DNA of 12,065 bases from an uncultured Verrucomicrobiota bacterium (GCA_902591645.1 CACJBM010000064.1:1-12065), one strand, 5' to 3'; shown: positions 1 to 8,096, counted from the first letter of the stretch. Numbers and translations are program-made. The notes: a model not told the origin generated them from the sequence alone.

Positions 1-1603
1 GAGTAAAGAAGATCAGGAATATATTGCTAAGTGGATTCAAAACAATGCAGCTCCTAAAGATTTCGGCAAGCCCGACACAATAATTGAAATCACGACTCTG
101 AAAGGGGAAATGAAATATAATAAACCAATTATTACGGTCTATCCTGGGAAAAAAATTAAGCTAATACTTCGGAACCAGGATGACATGCATCACAATTTAG
201 CGATCACAAAACCTGGCAAGGGAAAAGATATGAAAGTGGCTCAGGAAGCATGGAAATTAGGAGCCGACGGTTTTGCTAAGCACTGGATCCCTAAGCATCC
301 GGACCTTCTCTTTGCGAGCAAAATGGCAGACCCTCATTCTTCTTCAACACTCTATTTCACTGCCCCGAAAAGAACAGGGAAGTATCCATATGTTTGCACT
401 TTGCCTGGTCATGCTCAGGTGATGAGGGGAACAATGATAGTTTCTAAAGAAGTGAACCCCCTCAGCGAACTGACCTTCACTCTGTTTAAGGGTTCATGGA
501 AAAAAATACCAGATTGGAATAAAATAGAACCGTCCGGAACTGATCATGTTCCTAGTGGAAAGTTTGATCTTTCTTGTACCAAGGAAAAGGACTCTTTTGG
601 GATAGTATTTAGAGGGAACATTGAAGCACCGGAATCAGGAGACTATGTATTCACTGTGAGCTCTGATGATGGTTCAAGACTGCTCATTGATAGAAAAATC
701 GTCATTGATCATGACGGAATCCACGGAGACTCTCCCAAATCCGGAAAAATAAAACTGGATAAAGGGTCACACCATATAGAAGTACAATACTTTGAAGGAA
801 GTGGCGGAGAATCACTCTACGTTGGCTGGAAAACACCAGGCTCCAAAAAGGAAACTCCCCTCTCAGTGAACAGAAGGCCTTCAGGGGGGAATTCACCTAG
901 CGGACAATTGCTCGTTGCCGAGGAAGAAGCTCGCATTTATCGAAACTTCATTCAGGGAGCAGGATCAAGAGCTATCGGAGTCGGTTATCCTGGAGGACTC
1001 AATTTAGCTTATGATGCAAACAATATGCGCATTGCAATGCTCTGGCTCGGAGACTTTATTGATGCCAAAAGGCATTGGAACGGAAGAGGCCAAGGATATC
1101 AGCCACCGGCTGGCGAATCCGTCATCAATGGGCCTCCAGGCGTTCCTTTTGCAGCTATTAACAACGCAAATGAATCGTGGCCGGACTCTTTCATTAGAAA
1201 AGACAATGCACAACTTCCACCGATTCAAGGAGGTTACATATTTAAAGGCTACAAGTTAACAGGAGAAGAAAGGATTCCGACCTTCAGATACACTTTCGGT
1301 ACTCTATCCGTTGAAGATATGCCTTCACCTGAAGGGTCATATGATTCCTCTGATGTCGCCTTCAAACGCAGCATCAGAATTAAAGGGGAACCTGTGAAGA
1401 ACCTATATTTCAGGGCAGCGGTAGGTCAATCAATAGAACTTACAGATAATAACACTTACCTCATTGATGATAGTACTGCTCTGACTTTTAAATCAGATGG
1501 GAAACCTGTAATAAGAGAAATTGGAGGAAAAAAAGAACTGCTTGTCCCCATTCAATTTAGTAATGACTCGGCACTAATCGAGCAAACTATCAATTGGCAA
1601 TAA
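1..1603 (+). CDS. Secreted azurin-like cupredoxin / PA14 / DUF6797-like protein, 5' end cut by window
   Basis: The frame is open from base 2 to the TAA at 1601-1603, so the gene begins outside the window; the ATG at 110 is internal. The first codons (2-60) include a motif AKWIQNNA that resembles the last helix of a c-type cytochrome domain, which suggests (inference) a heme domain upstream. Bases about 83-435 encode a type-1 copper domain: MHHN gives the first His ligand (188-193), and CTLPGHAQVM (395-424) gives Cys, His and Met with the C-x4-H-x3-M spacing of azurin. Bases about 470-835 encode a PA14-like beta sandwich with the SSDDGSRLLID signature, a fold usually associated with carbohydrate binding. 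Bases about 905-1600 encode a module with MRIA-x2-W-x-GD-x-ID that matches residues about 467-690 of the protein at 3223-6723; I call it DUF6797-like from memory of that family. Expected role: extracytoplasmic electron carrier joined to a ligand-binding module, acting with the propeller encoded directly downstream. No enzymatic activity is shown. Confidence 0.85.
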   Translation, partial: SKEDQEYIAKWIQNNAAPKDFGKPDTIIEITTLKGEMKYNKPIITVYPGKKIKLILRNQDDMHHNLAITKPGKGKDMKVAQEAWKLGADGFAKHWIPKHPDLLFASKMADPHSSSTLYFTAPKRTGKYPYVCTLPGHAQVMRGTMIVSKEVNPLSELTFTLFKGSWKKIPDWNKIEPSGTDHVPSGKFDLSCTKEKDSFGIVFRGNIEAPESGDYVFTVSSDDGSRLLIDRKIVIDHDGIHGDSPKSGKIKLDKGSHHIEVQYFEGSGGESLYVGWKTPGSKKETPLSVNRRPSGGNSPSGQLLVAEEEARIYRNFIQGAGSRAIGVGYPGGLNLAYDANNMRIAMLWLGDFIDAKRHWNGRGQGYQPPAGESVINGPPGVPFAAINNANESWPDSFIRKDNAQLPPIQGGYIFKGYKLTGEERIPTFRYTFGTLSVEDMPSPEGSYDSSDVAFKRSIRIKGEPVKNLYFRAAVGQSIELTDNNTYLIDDSTALTFKSDGKPVIREIGGKKELLVPIQFSNDSALIEQTINWQ

Positions 1604-1620
1604 AAAATCATACCGTCTTT

Positions 1621-3084
1621 ATGAAAAACATAATCTGCTCATTATTAGTTGCCTTCTCAGTAAGCTCGTTAGCACTTTCGCAAAATCCCCAAGAAGAATC
1701 CGATCATTATCCAATCGTTGAAATTCCAATCCCGGATAACATTGTTCTGGAAGTTGGAGGGATCGAGATCTTACCTGAAAAACGCATAGCCGTGAGTTCT
1801 CGTCGCGGTGACATTTATGTCGTTGAGGGAGCATACACGGATGATCCAGGAGATGACAAATGGACTCCTTGGGCAATTGGTTTACATGAGGTCTTGGGTT
1901 TGGCCTGGAAAGATGGCTGGTTATACGCCACACAAAGACCTGAAGTGACAAGAATGAAAGACGAGGATGGCGATTTCAGAGCGGATATTTTCGAAAGCAT
2001 TTCCTCTGCTTGGGGGGTGAACGGAGATTACCATGAATATGCTTTTGGCTCTAGGCATGACCCGGACGGAAATATATGGGTCGTTCTATGCCTGACAGGA
2101 TCAGGCGGCGCAAGCTCTGATTTCAGAGGATGGTGTGTCCGAGTGACTCCTGACGGAAAAATGATTCCCACAACGAGTGGGATACGTTCTCCGGGAGGAA
2201 TTGGTCAGAATCATCTTGGAGATATGTTCTATTGTGACAACCAAGGCCTGTGGAATGGCACAAGTTCAATCAAACCGTTACCTGTCGGAGGATTTGTCGG
2301 GAACCCTACTGGTAACAAATATTATGAATTAACAGATGCCATTGGAAAAAGGCCAGAGGATCCAAAGAGTGGAAGCAGGATATCAACAGAAAGAGCAAAG
2401 ATTCCAGAACTTGTTCCACCAGCAGCAATGTTTCCTCATGGAAAACTAAGCAACTCCCCAACCGGCATTGCATGTGATACGACGGGGAAATTTGGCCCCT
2501 TCACAAACCAGTTGTTTGTTGGGGAACAGACAATGTCAACAGTGCTGAGGGTAGCACTCGAAAAAGTGAATGGAGTCTATCAGGGAGCCGCGTTTCCATT
2601 CCGTGGCAGGTTCAAGTCGGGCAATGTAGCTGTGCGGATCGGCGCTGACGGCAGCATGTTTGTAGGAGGAACTGACCGTGGCTGGGGAGCAAGAGGAGGA
2701 AAGCGTTTTGCTCTTGAGAGGTGTCATTTTAATGGCGAGAAACCATTCGAGGTCCTACAAATGAAAGCCAAACCGGATGGATTTGAAGTTATTTTCACTG
2801 AACCCATCGAAGAAAAATCAGGCTCAGACATAGCAAGTTACAAGATGGATTCATATAATTACATATATCAAAGTGGATATGGAAGTCCCGTCGTAGATAA
2901 GAGCAACCCCACAATTAAATCAGCTTCAGTTTCGCAGGACAAAAAGAGCGTTCACTTGAAAATAGAAGGACTAGTTAAAGGAAATGTGCATGAACTGAAC
3001 CTTCCTGGCATCAAAAACGTGAAAGGGAAAGCACTTTTGCATCAGGTAGGATATTATACTCTCAACGAAATTCCTGAAAATTAA
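1621..3084 (+). CDS. Secreted beta-propeller dehydrogenase-like protein with C-terminal Ig-like domain
   Basis: The product is 487 aa. I start at ATG 1621 because it opens directly into a signal peptide (MKN, hydrophobic core, LALSQ cleavage region). An in-frame TTG at 1594 would overlap the previous gene and put a polar stretch in front of that signal. No clear Shine-Dalgarno precedes either start. Residues about 25-370 form a repeated-blade propeller with turns such as RRGDIYVVEG and PDGNIWVV; it resembles the membrane-bound dehydrogenase / soluble PQQ-glucose-dehydrogenase-like propellers common in Verrucomicrobiota and Planctomycetota. An EF-hand-like loop, D114-x-D-x-D-x3-D122, and a conserved His138 in HEYAFG both have counterparts in the protein at 3223-6723. 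Residues about 378-485 are an Ig-like domain also shared with that protein. The 17-base gap to the preceding gene points to one operon. Likely a periplasmic or secreted sugar/alcohol dehydrogenase-type subunit that has no redox carrier of its own; cofactor and substrate are unknown, and a purely structural or binding propeller remains possible. Confidence 0.85.
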   Translation: MKNIICSLLVAFSVSSLALSQNPQEESDHYPIVEIPIPDNIVLEVGGIEILPEKRIAVSSRRGDIYVVEGAYTDDPGDDKWTPWAIGLHEVLGLAWKDGWLYATQRPEVTRMKDEDGDFRADIFESISSAWGVNGDYHEYAFGSRHDPDGNIWVVLCLTGSGGASSDFRGWCVRVTPDGKMIPTTSGIRSPGGIGQNHLGDMFYCDNQGLWNGTSSIKPLPVGGFVGNPTGNKYYELTDAIGKRPEDPKSGSRISTERAKIPELVPPAAMFPHGKLSNSPTGIACDTTGKFGPFTNQLFVGEQTMSTVLRVALEKVNGVYQGAAFPFRGRFKSGNVAVRIGADGSMFVGGTDRGWGARGGKRFALERCHFNGEKPFEVLQMKAKPDGFEVIFTEPIEEKSGSDIASYKMDSYNYIYQSGYGSPVVDKSNPTIKSASVSQDKKSVHLKIEGLVKGNVHELNLPGIKNVKGKALLHQVGYYTLNEIPEN

Positions 3085-3114
3085 GAAGACTAGCAGATCC
3101 TCCCAGTACGCCTA

Positions 3115-3142
3115 GATGCACATCACGTGATGCGCATGCGCA
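3115..3142. promoter_or_regulatory. Cluster of overlapping palindromes upstream of the large multidomain gene
   Basis: CATCACGTGATG (3121-3132) is a perfect 12-base palindrome. TGCGCATGCGCA (3131-3142) is another and shares two bases with the first. GATG at 3115-3118 also pairs with CATC at 3121-3124. The cluster lies in the 138-base gap between two same-strand genes, about 80 bases before the next start. A loose -35-like TTGGCA follows at 3145-3150, with a poor -10 candidate at 3167-3172. An operator for a dimeric regulator is the simplest reading. There is no following T-tract, so an intrinsic terminator is less likely. The palindromes are seen directly; the function is inferred. Confidence 0.45.
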
Positions 3143-3222
3143 GTTTGGCAACTCTCGCATTTTCGGTAAATACTAGTTATTTTTTACTCTACCAATGAAG
3201 GTTACAATGGTATGTTACGTGA

Positions 3223-6200
3223 ATGCGTATTTTCATTTTCCTTGCCTTAATATTTTTCATTAGTTCATATACTCAGTCCGCCGAACTATGGAAAAGTGAA
3301 AAGCCCATAGCGAACTTTTATCTCAAAGCAAATTACCAGTCAAATAAGAGCGGAGTCATTTCCATTAGTGTCGCACCAGACGCCACGATCTCTTTTACTG
3401 TCGAACAAGGAGCTCAGGGCACTATCGAAATTGGAGCAACCCAAAAAGAGGGTGAACGCGGAAAAATAAAGGGATGGATAGATGGGAAACCTTTAGCTGA
3501 AATCAAAGAATATGGGAAAACAGAAAAGACCAAAAGCAGCACAAATAAAGGAAAGAGCTTATTTATCTCTAGCCCTAAACAATCAAAGGATCCTTTCGAT
3601 ATGGGCAAAGACTTCACTGCCTATGTTAAATTCAAAGCCACCGGCGATGGCACATTGTTCTCTAAAGCAGTGCCTGGGGAGAAGTGGTTAAAGGACGGAA
3701 AGGCCCTTTATATAAGAGAGGGTCGACTCATTTATGACATTGGGTGGAAAGGAATGATTGCCGGTGCAAATAAAGTCGATGATGGAAAATGGCATGAAGC
3801 GGCACTAGTCACACGTTCTGGCAAAGCCAGTCTTTATCTTGATGGGAAAAGGATTTCTGAAAACAAATCATTCTCCGCAAATGATCCCGCCAAAGCTTTG
3901 TTTCAAATCGGCACTTGCACAACTGACTTTGGTGGCGATCTAGAAGGAACAATCAGTAACTTGAGATACTGGAAAAGAGGATTAGATGAAAAAGAATCCT
4001 TACTCGCAGTTTCCAACAGAGTCGCCGAAACAAACACGCCGGATTTTAATTGGCTCCCTCCAAATTCGACTGAGCCCAAGAAAAAAATTCAAGAAGGGGA
4101 ACCTTCGCTAATTAATGGATTTGTCGCTTGGCATGCTTCTATTGTTACAAATAACGATCAGATCAAGATATCAGAAGTTAGTGTCTCAGAGCTAGGAGAC
4201 GCTGACCATTCACAAATTGTGAATGCCTGGGACCATAACAGTCTGGACAGGGGTGCGAGGATATATAACGGATTATGCATCACGTGTCATGGTACCGATA
4301 AGGTTGAGGGAACACTGCCAACGGCTCTCCGGTTCCATAAGGGAGAATTCAAAAATGGAAAGGATCCCCTGTCCATGTACTCAACGCTCACCAAAGGCTT
4401 TAATCAAATGGTCGCCCAACCATGGATGACCCCTCAACAGAAATGGGATGTTATTCATTACATCCGCGAAACCTTCATCAGAAAAAAGAATCCCTCACAG
4501 TTCGTTGATGTGGACGAAGCATACGTGAATTCATTACCGCGCGGCCTGGATTTAGGGCCTCAAAGTCCAAAACTTTTTGGTTCGGGAGAACCAAAGTGGA
4601 AAAAAATGAATTACGGCCCTGTGCAGTTCTGGACCATACAAGTTGGATCAGGTAACATTGCTTACAAAGGCATAGCAGTTCGCCTAGACGAGGGACCAGG
4701 CGGAATTGCTCGAGGAAATAAATGGATCCTTTACGATCATGACACAATGCGTGTCGCATCTGCCTGGGAAGGTGATAAATACATCGACTGGAGAGGCATT
4801 GCATTTGATCAATCTCACGGCAGTCACGCCTCACTAGTTGGAGAAAAGGTTTTCGAAAATCCTGTCGGCCCTGGTGTCGGCAAGCCATCTGACGGAACCT
4901 TCAAGGATCCTCGGTTCCTTGGCCGAGACGGAAAACCTTACGGCCCACTCCCCAAGAACTGGACTCATTACAAAGGAACCTATCTTCACGGAGGACGCGC
5001 CATCATTAAATACACTATCGGCAGCACAGAAGTGCACGAGCTTCCGGGTTATGAAATCCTAGGAGAAAAAACCATTTTTACACGGACCTTAGAAATAGGA
5101 AAATCTACAGACCCTATACGCTTACGCATTGCACCAAAGGGCAAAGCCGTTGCAGCAATAGGGTCCGAAGGTACTAATATAAAAACCGACACCGATGGTT
5201 TAAACGTTCTTGAGATTCCTGCAGCTTCGACCCCGGCCCGAATCAAAATTCTAATTGCAGGAGTTGATCAAAAATCTTTAGATGAACATCTTGCTAATAG
5301 CGGTCCACCGATCGCCTTATCACCACTTACTGAAGGAAGCTCAAAGCGATGGCCGACAATAGTCACGACAGAGGGGAAGAATGGAGGATCCTCAGCATCT
5401 TTTGAAGTCGACGAAATCACTCTTCCACTTAATAACCCATGGAACTCATGGATGAGAGTCGGAGGCTTTGATTTCTTTGCGGATGGAAAACGCGCAGCTG
5501 TCGCTACTTGGCTAGGTGATGTATATATCGTTGACGGTATCGATAAGAAATTCGGAAAACACAAATGGCAAAGGATCGCCACGGGATTATTTCAGCCCTT
5601 AGGAGTAAGAATCGTAGGTGGTAAAATATTTGTAACGTGCCGAGACCAAATAGCCAAACTCCATGACCTAAACGGAGACAACGAAATAGATTTCGTCGAG
5701 AGCTTTAATAATGATCATCAGGTCACCGAACACTTTCACGAATTTGCAATGGGTCTTCAAACAGACAAAGAAGGGAACTTTTATTACGCAAAATCTGCGA
5801 GGCATGCAAAAACAGCCCTAGTACCACATCATGGCACATTAATTAAAGTGAGCTCTGATGGAGACAATTCCAAAATCATAGCTAACGGTTTTCGTGCAGC
5901 TAACGGAGTCTGCCTAAATCCTGATGGGACATTTATCGTTACTGATCAGGAAGGACACTGGAATCCAAAGAACAGAATTAATTACGTCAAAGAAGGCGGA
6001 TTCTACGGAAATATGTTCGGCTATCATGATGTAACGGATAACAGTGACAGCGCAATGGAACAGCCGCTTTGCTGGATAACCAATAATTTTGACCGAAGCC
6101 CAGGAGAGCTGATGTGGGTACCAGAAAATGCTAAGTGGGGAGCCTTAAATGGAAAATTACTTAATCTGAGTTACGGGACAGGAAAAATTTTCCTAGTTCC

Positions 6201-6723
6201 TCACGAAAAGATAGGGAATCAGGCGCAGGGCGGAATGATTTCTTTAGGATTAGATTTCCCAACTGGCATCATGCGGGGAAGGTTCCATCCGGAGAATGGG
6301 CAACTTTATGCTACCGGAATGTTTGCTTGGGCAGGCAGTAAGAGGGGCGACGGTGGTTTCTATAGAATTCGCTATACAGGAAATACACCCAAACTACCAA
6401 TTCAGCTAAAAGCCAAAAAGGATGGTATAGAAATCGAATTCACAACAGAACTTCACGACATTCAATCTCAGAACACTGAATCCTATCAGGTAGAAATTTG
6501 GGATCTTAAAAGAACTCGAAATTATGGATCAAAACATTACAACCAGCGCAAACTGGCTGTAAAAAAAGCAGTTCTATCTGCAGACAAGAAACACATACGT
6601 TTGCTTATTCCTGAACTAAAACCAACTTGGGGAATGGCAATCCGTTACAATTTGTCTAGCGCTGACGGAGAAAAATTCACAGGCGAAATACATAACTCAA
6701 TTCACAAAATGCCTAAAAGCTAA
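3223..6723 (+). CDS. Secreted LamG - cytochrome c - DUF6797-like - beta-propeller - Ig multidomain protein
   Basis: The product is 1166 aa. ATG 3223 opens straight into a signal peptide (MRIFIFLALIFF, cleavage near TQSA-E); no in-frame upstream start or good Shine-Dalgarno is visible. Layout: an unassigned beta-rich region (about 20-110); a LamG/concanavalin-like domain (about 123-262) with KWHEAALV and LYLDGKRI strands and a closing LRYWKRGLDE; a class-I-type cytochrome c domain (about 340-420) with one CITCH heme motif at 352-356 and Met396 or Met402 as possible axial ligand; a DUF6797-like module (about 467-690); a propeller (about 736-1050) with EF-hand-like D815-x-N-x-D-x3-D823 and His839 in HEFAMG; and an Ig-like C-terminal domain (about 1057-1160). 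Everything from DUF6797 onward matches the two preceding genes in the same order. It likely acts outside the cytoplasm as an oxidoreductase whose propeller passes electrons to its own heme, with LamG binding a glycan or surface. Substrate and cofactor are not shown. The module names are from motif recognition and carry less certainty than the heme site. Confidence 0.9.
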   Translation: MRIFIFLALIFFISSYTQSAELWKSEKPIANFYLKANYQSNKSGVISISVAPDATISFTVEQGAQGTIEIGATQKEGERGKIKGWIDGKPLAEIKEYGKTEKTKSSTNKGKSLFISSPKQSKDPFDMGKDFTAYVKFKATGDGTLFSKAVPGEKWLKDGKALYIREGRLIYDIGWKGMIAGANKVDDGKWHEAALVTRSGKASLYLDGKRISENKSFSANDPAKALFQIGTCTTDFGGDLEGTISNLRYWKRGLDEKESLLAVSNRVAETNTPDFNWLPPNSTEPKKKIQEGEPSLINGFVAWHASIVTNNDQIKISEVSVSELGDADHSQIVNAWDHNSLDRGARIYNGLCITCHGTDKVEGTLPTALRFHKGEFKNGKDPLSMYSTLTKGFNQMVAQPWMTPQQKWDVIHYIRETFIRKKNPSQFVDVDEAYVNSLPRGLDLGPQSPKLFGSGEPKWKKMNYGPVQFWTIQVGSGNIAYKGIAVRLDEGPGGIARGNKWILYDHDTMRVASAWEGDKYIDWRGIAFDQSHGSHASLVGEKVFENPVGPGVGKPSDGTFKDPRFLGRDGKPYGPLPKNWTHYKGTYLHGGRAIIKYTIGSTEVHELPGYEILGEKTIFTRTLEIGKSTDPIRLRIAPKGKAVAAIGSEGTNIKTDTDGLNVLEIPAASTPARIKILIAGVDQKSLDEHLANSGPPIALSPLTEGSSKRWPTIVTTEGKNGGSSASFEVDEITLPLNNPWNSWMRVGGFDFFADGKRAAVATWLGDVYIVDGIDKKFGKHKWQRIATGLFQPLGVRIVGGKIFVTCRDQIAKLHDLNGDNEIDFVESFNNDHQVTEHFHEFAMGLQTDKEGNFYYAKSARHAKTALVPHHGTLIKVSSDGDNSKIIANGFRAANGVCLNPDGTFIVTDQEGHWNPKNRINYVKEGGFYGNMFGYHDVTDNSDSAMEQPLCWITNNFDRSPGELMWVPENAKWGALNGKLLNLSYGTGKIFLVPHEKIGNQAQGGMISLGLDFPTGIMRGRFHPENGQLYATGMFAWAGSKRGDGGFYRIRYTGNTPKLPIQLKAKKDGIEIEFTTELHDIQSQNTESYQVEIWDLKRTRNYGSKHYNQRKLAVKKAVLSADKKHIRLLIPELKPTWGMAIRYNLSSADGEKFTGEIHNSIHKMPKS

Positions 6724-6763
6724 ACCGTGAATAAGATTCCACCAAATTGACAGAGGCAGCGCC

Positions 6764-7129
6764 CTAAGTCCCGGTCCTTGGATATTTCTGAACAGCCTTC
6801 CTTAATTTCACTCGAGCATCATTCAATGATCCTTCTTTTAGATCTTCAATAGCATTCTGCACCTCAGCATCAGCATCCTTAGCGGCCTGTTGGCGCCTGA
6901 TAACTTCTCTTTCAGCAGCCGCTGAAGCTTGTAATAGGACCCTTTTAGATAATTGAACTTTGGTCGTTCCTTCTGGCCGAATAATAAATGAACCGTCCTG
7001 AGGTTGCGGCGAGGGTGGAGGTGGACGATCAGCTGGAGAGACAGGGCCCGCCTCATCAATCTTGTTGCTGACACATGAAACCGTTAACAGCGTCAAAGTA
7101 CAGGAAACAAATAATTGGTATAACTTCAT
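6764..7129 (-). CDS. Small lipoprotein with proline-rich linker and TPR-like C-terminus
   Basis: The product is 121 aa from ATG 7129. This start begins a lipoprotein signal peptide: MKLYQLFV, a hydrophobic run, then LLTVSC with Cys19 as the probable lipidation site. The -3 residue is Thr, so the lipobox is acceptable rather than ideal. A GTG at 7180 would add 17 residues and bury the signal, so I reject it. After the Cys comes a low-complexity linker rich in Pro (about 31-42, containing RPPPPSPQPQ). Next is an Ala/Glu/Arg/Gln-rich helical stretch, and the last 30 residues form one TPR-like hairpin (AIEDLKEG...DARVKLRKAVQKYP). The protein is probably anchored to a membrane with the helices projecting on a flexible stalk, perhaps as a small adaptor. 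The family is not recognised. It runs convergently to the large + strand gene with only 40 bases between stops, and no clear hairpin terminator is visible there. No Shine-Dalgarno is seen. Confidence 0.65.
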   Translation of the reverse strand: MKLYQLFVSCTLTLLTVSCVSNKIDEAGPVSPADRPPPPSPQPQDGSFIIRPEGTTKVQLSKRVLLQASAAAEREVIRRQQAAKDADAEVQNAIEDLKEGSLNDARVKLRKAVQKYPRTGT

Positions 7130-7261
7130 ACTAGGTCTTAAAGGTCTGATAAATTGGTAGTATGGTAAGGCCTCTGACACAAATAATTTATACGTTTAGC
7201 CCAAGAAATTTTCATTTGAGAGATTAATTTCAAAAATTTTAAATCTTTCCAATATTCTTTA

Positions 7262-8083
7262 TCAATTGGTGTACCCAGATCTTCTCAACCAATCCTCAAG
7301 CAACCCCGGCCATTTCTTGGATCCTTTATCACGGCCCAAACCGACTCCATGCCCTCCTTCCCGAAAGAGATGAAATTCACACCCCACACCTGCTCTTCTT
7401 AAAGAAGACACAAAACGCAAAGAATTCTCTGCAGGGACTGGTCTGTCTTGATCAGTATGGAATATAAATGCTGGAGGAACCTTCGGAGTCACTTGATTCT
7501 CTAAGGACATCTTTTCCAACAATTCTTTACCAGCATTTTTCCCCAATAAATTCATTTTGGAGCCTTCATGTGTCACGCCTTTGGCCATCGAAATTACTGG
7601 ATATGCAAGAATCATAAAGTCAGGCCTTTCTAATGCATTGGAAAACTGAGTTCCTGCAGTAGCGGCTAGATGACCGCCCGCTGAAAACCCCATGACCCCT
7701 ATCTTTTTAGGATCAATCTGATATGATGAAGCATTAGTCCTGATTCGGCTAATTGCCTTACGGACATCGTTACCAGGCAAAGGGTGTCGGTGAGGAGATA
7801 CGCGGTACTTAAGAACGAAAGCACTGACACCTCTTTGAGCAAACCATTTCCCCACATCATTGCCCTCGTAAGACATCACGCACGTGCCATATCCACCTCC
7901 TGGACAAATAATAACAGCTGAAGTTTTTACGTCTTTTGTTTCTGTCTTGGCCCGGTGAAGTGTAAGAGTAACGCCCTCCGCACCTGAGCCTCCTTCTCCT
8001 TCAGGCCAAAGCTTAAAAGTTTCAGAATAACTATTAAGTATCAATGTCAGAGCCACCCCAAGAGCACATAGTATCGTTTTCAT
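7262..8083 (-). CDS. Secreted alpha/beta hydrolase, acetylxylan-esterase / BD-FAE type
   Basis: The product is 273 aa from ATG 8083, chosen because GAGG at 8093-8096 sits 9 bases upstream and the protein opens with a signal peptide (MKTILCALGVALTLIL...). An in-frame ATG at 8125 would add 14 residues without a comparable ribosome site. The fold is clear: oxyanion-hole motif CPGGGYG, nucleophile Ser134 in GFSAGG, acid Asp213 in QDRPVP, and His245 in GGHGVG, in the expected order and at normal family length. Such enzymes (COG0657-like; often annotated acetylxylan or feruloyl esterases, pectin deacetylases or generic esterases) remove acyl groups from polysaccharides or small esters. The LWPEG start of the mature chain is typical of this branch. 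It is the only gene here with both a good ribosome site and a plausible own promoter, so it may be a single-gene unit. Exact substrate is unknown; the signal peptide implies action outside the cytoplasm. Confidence 0.9.
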   Translation of the reverse strand: MKTILCALGVALTLILNSYSETFKLWPEGEGGSGAEGVTLTLHRAKTETKDVKTSAVIICPGGGYGTCVMSYEGNDVGKWFAQRGVSAFVLKYRVSPHRHPLPGNDVRKAISRIRTNASSYQIDPKKIGVMGFSAGGHLAATAGTQFSNALERPDFMILAYPVISMAKGVTHEGSKMNLLGKNAGKELLEKMSLENQVTPKVPPAFIFHTDQDRPVPAENSLRFVSSLRRAGVGCEFHLFREGGHGVGLGRDKGSKKWPGLLEDWLRRSGYTN

Positions 8084-8092
8084 AAATAATAT

Positions 8093-8096
8093 CCTC
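8093..8096 (-). promoter_or_regulatory. Ribosome binding site of the hydrolase gene
   Basis: On the minus strand GAGG lies 9 bases before ATG 8083 (within GTGAGGAT). It is the best Shine-Dalgarno match in the window and decides the start in favour of 8083 over 8125. Confidence 0.6.

Noticed and set aside
1594..1620. TTG start at 1594 for the propeller gene, overlapping the previous gene
   Set aside because: It would add nine residues in front of a good signal peptide that starts at ATG 1621, and it has no better ribosome site.
1619..1951. 110-residue open frame on the minus strand
   Set aside because: It lies entirely opposite the propeller gene, has no recognisable domain, and its translation looks like an antisense shadow.
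4478..5582. Minus-strand open frames of 136, 67, 65 and 104 residues opposite the large redox gene
   Set aside because: All are antisense to well-supported domains and show no family motifs; open length alone is not evidence.
6724..6763. Possible bidirectional terminator between the convergent genes
   Set aside because: The 40-base gap has no clear stem-loop followed by a T-tract on either strand.
7130..7180. GTG start at 7180 for the small lipoprotein
   Set aside because: It would bury the lipoprotein signal behind 17 extra residues; ATG 7129 starts the signal directly.
7181..7261. AT-rich gap with short A/T palindromes and a TATAAA on the minus strand
   Set aside because: No -35 at proper spacing and no GC-rich stem were found; composition alone explains the matches.
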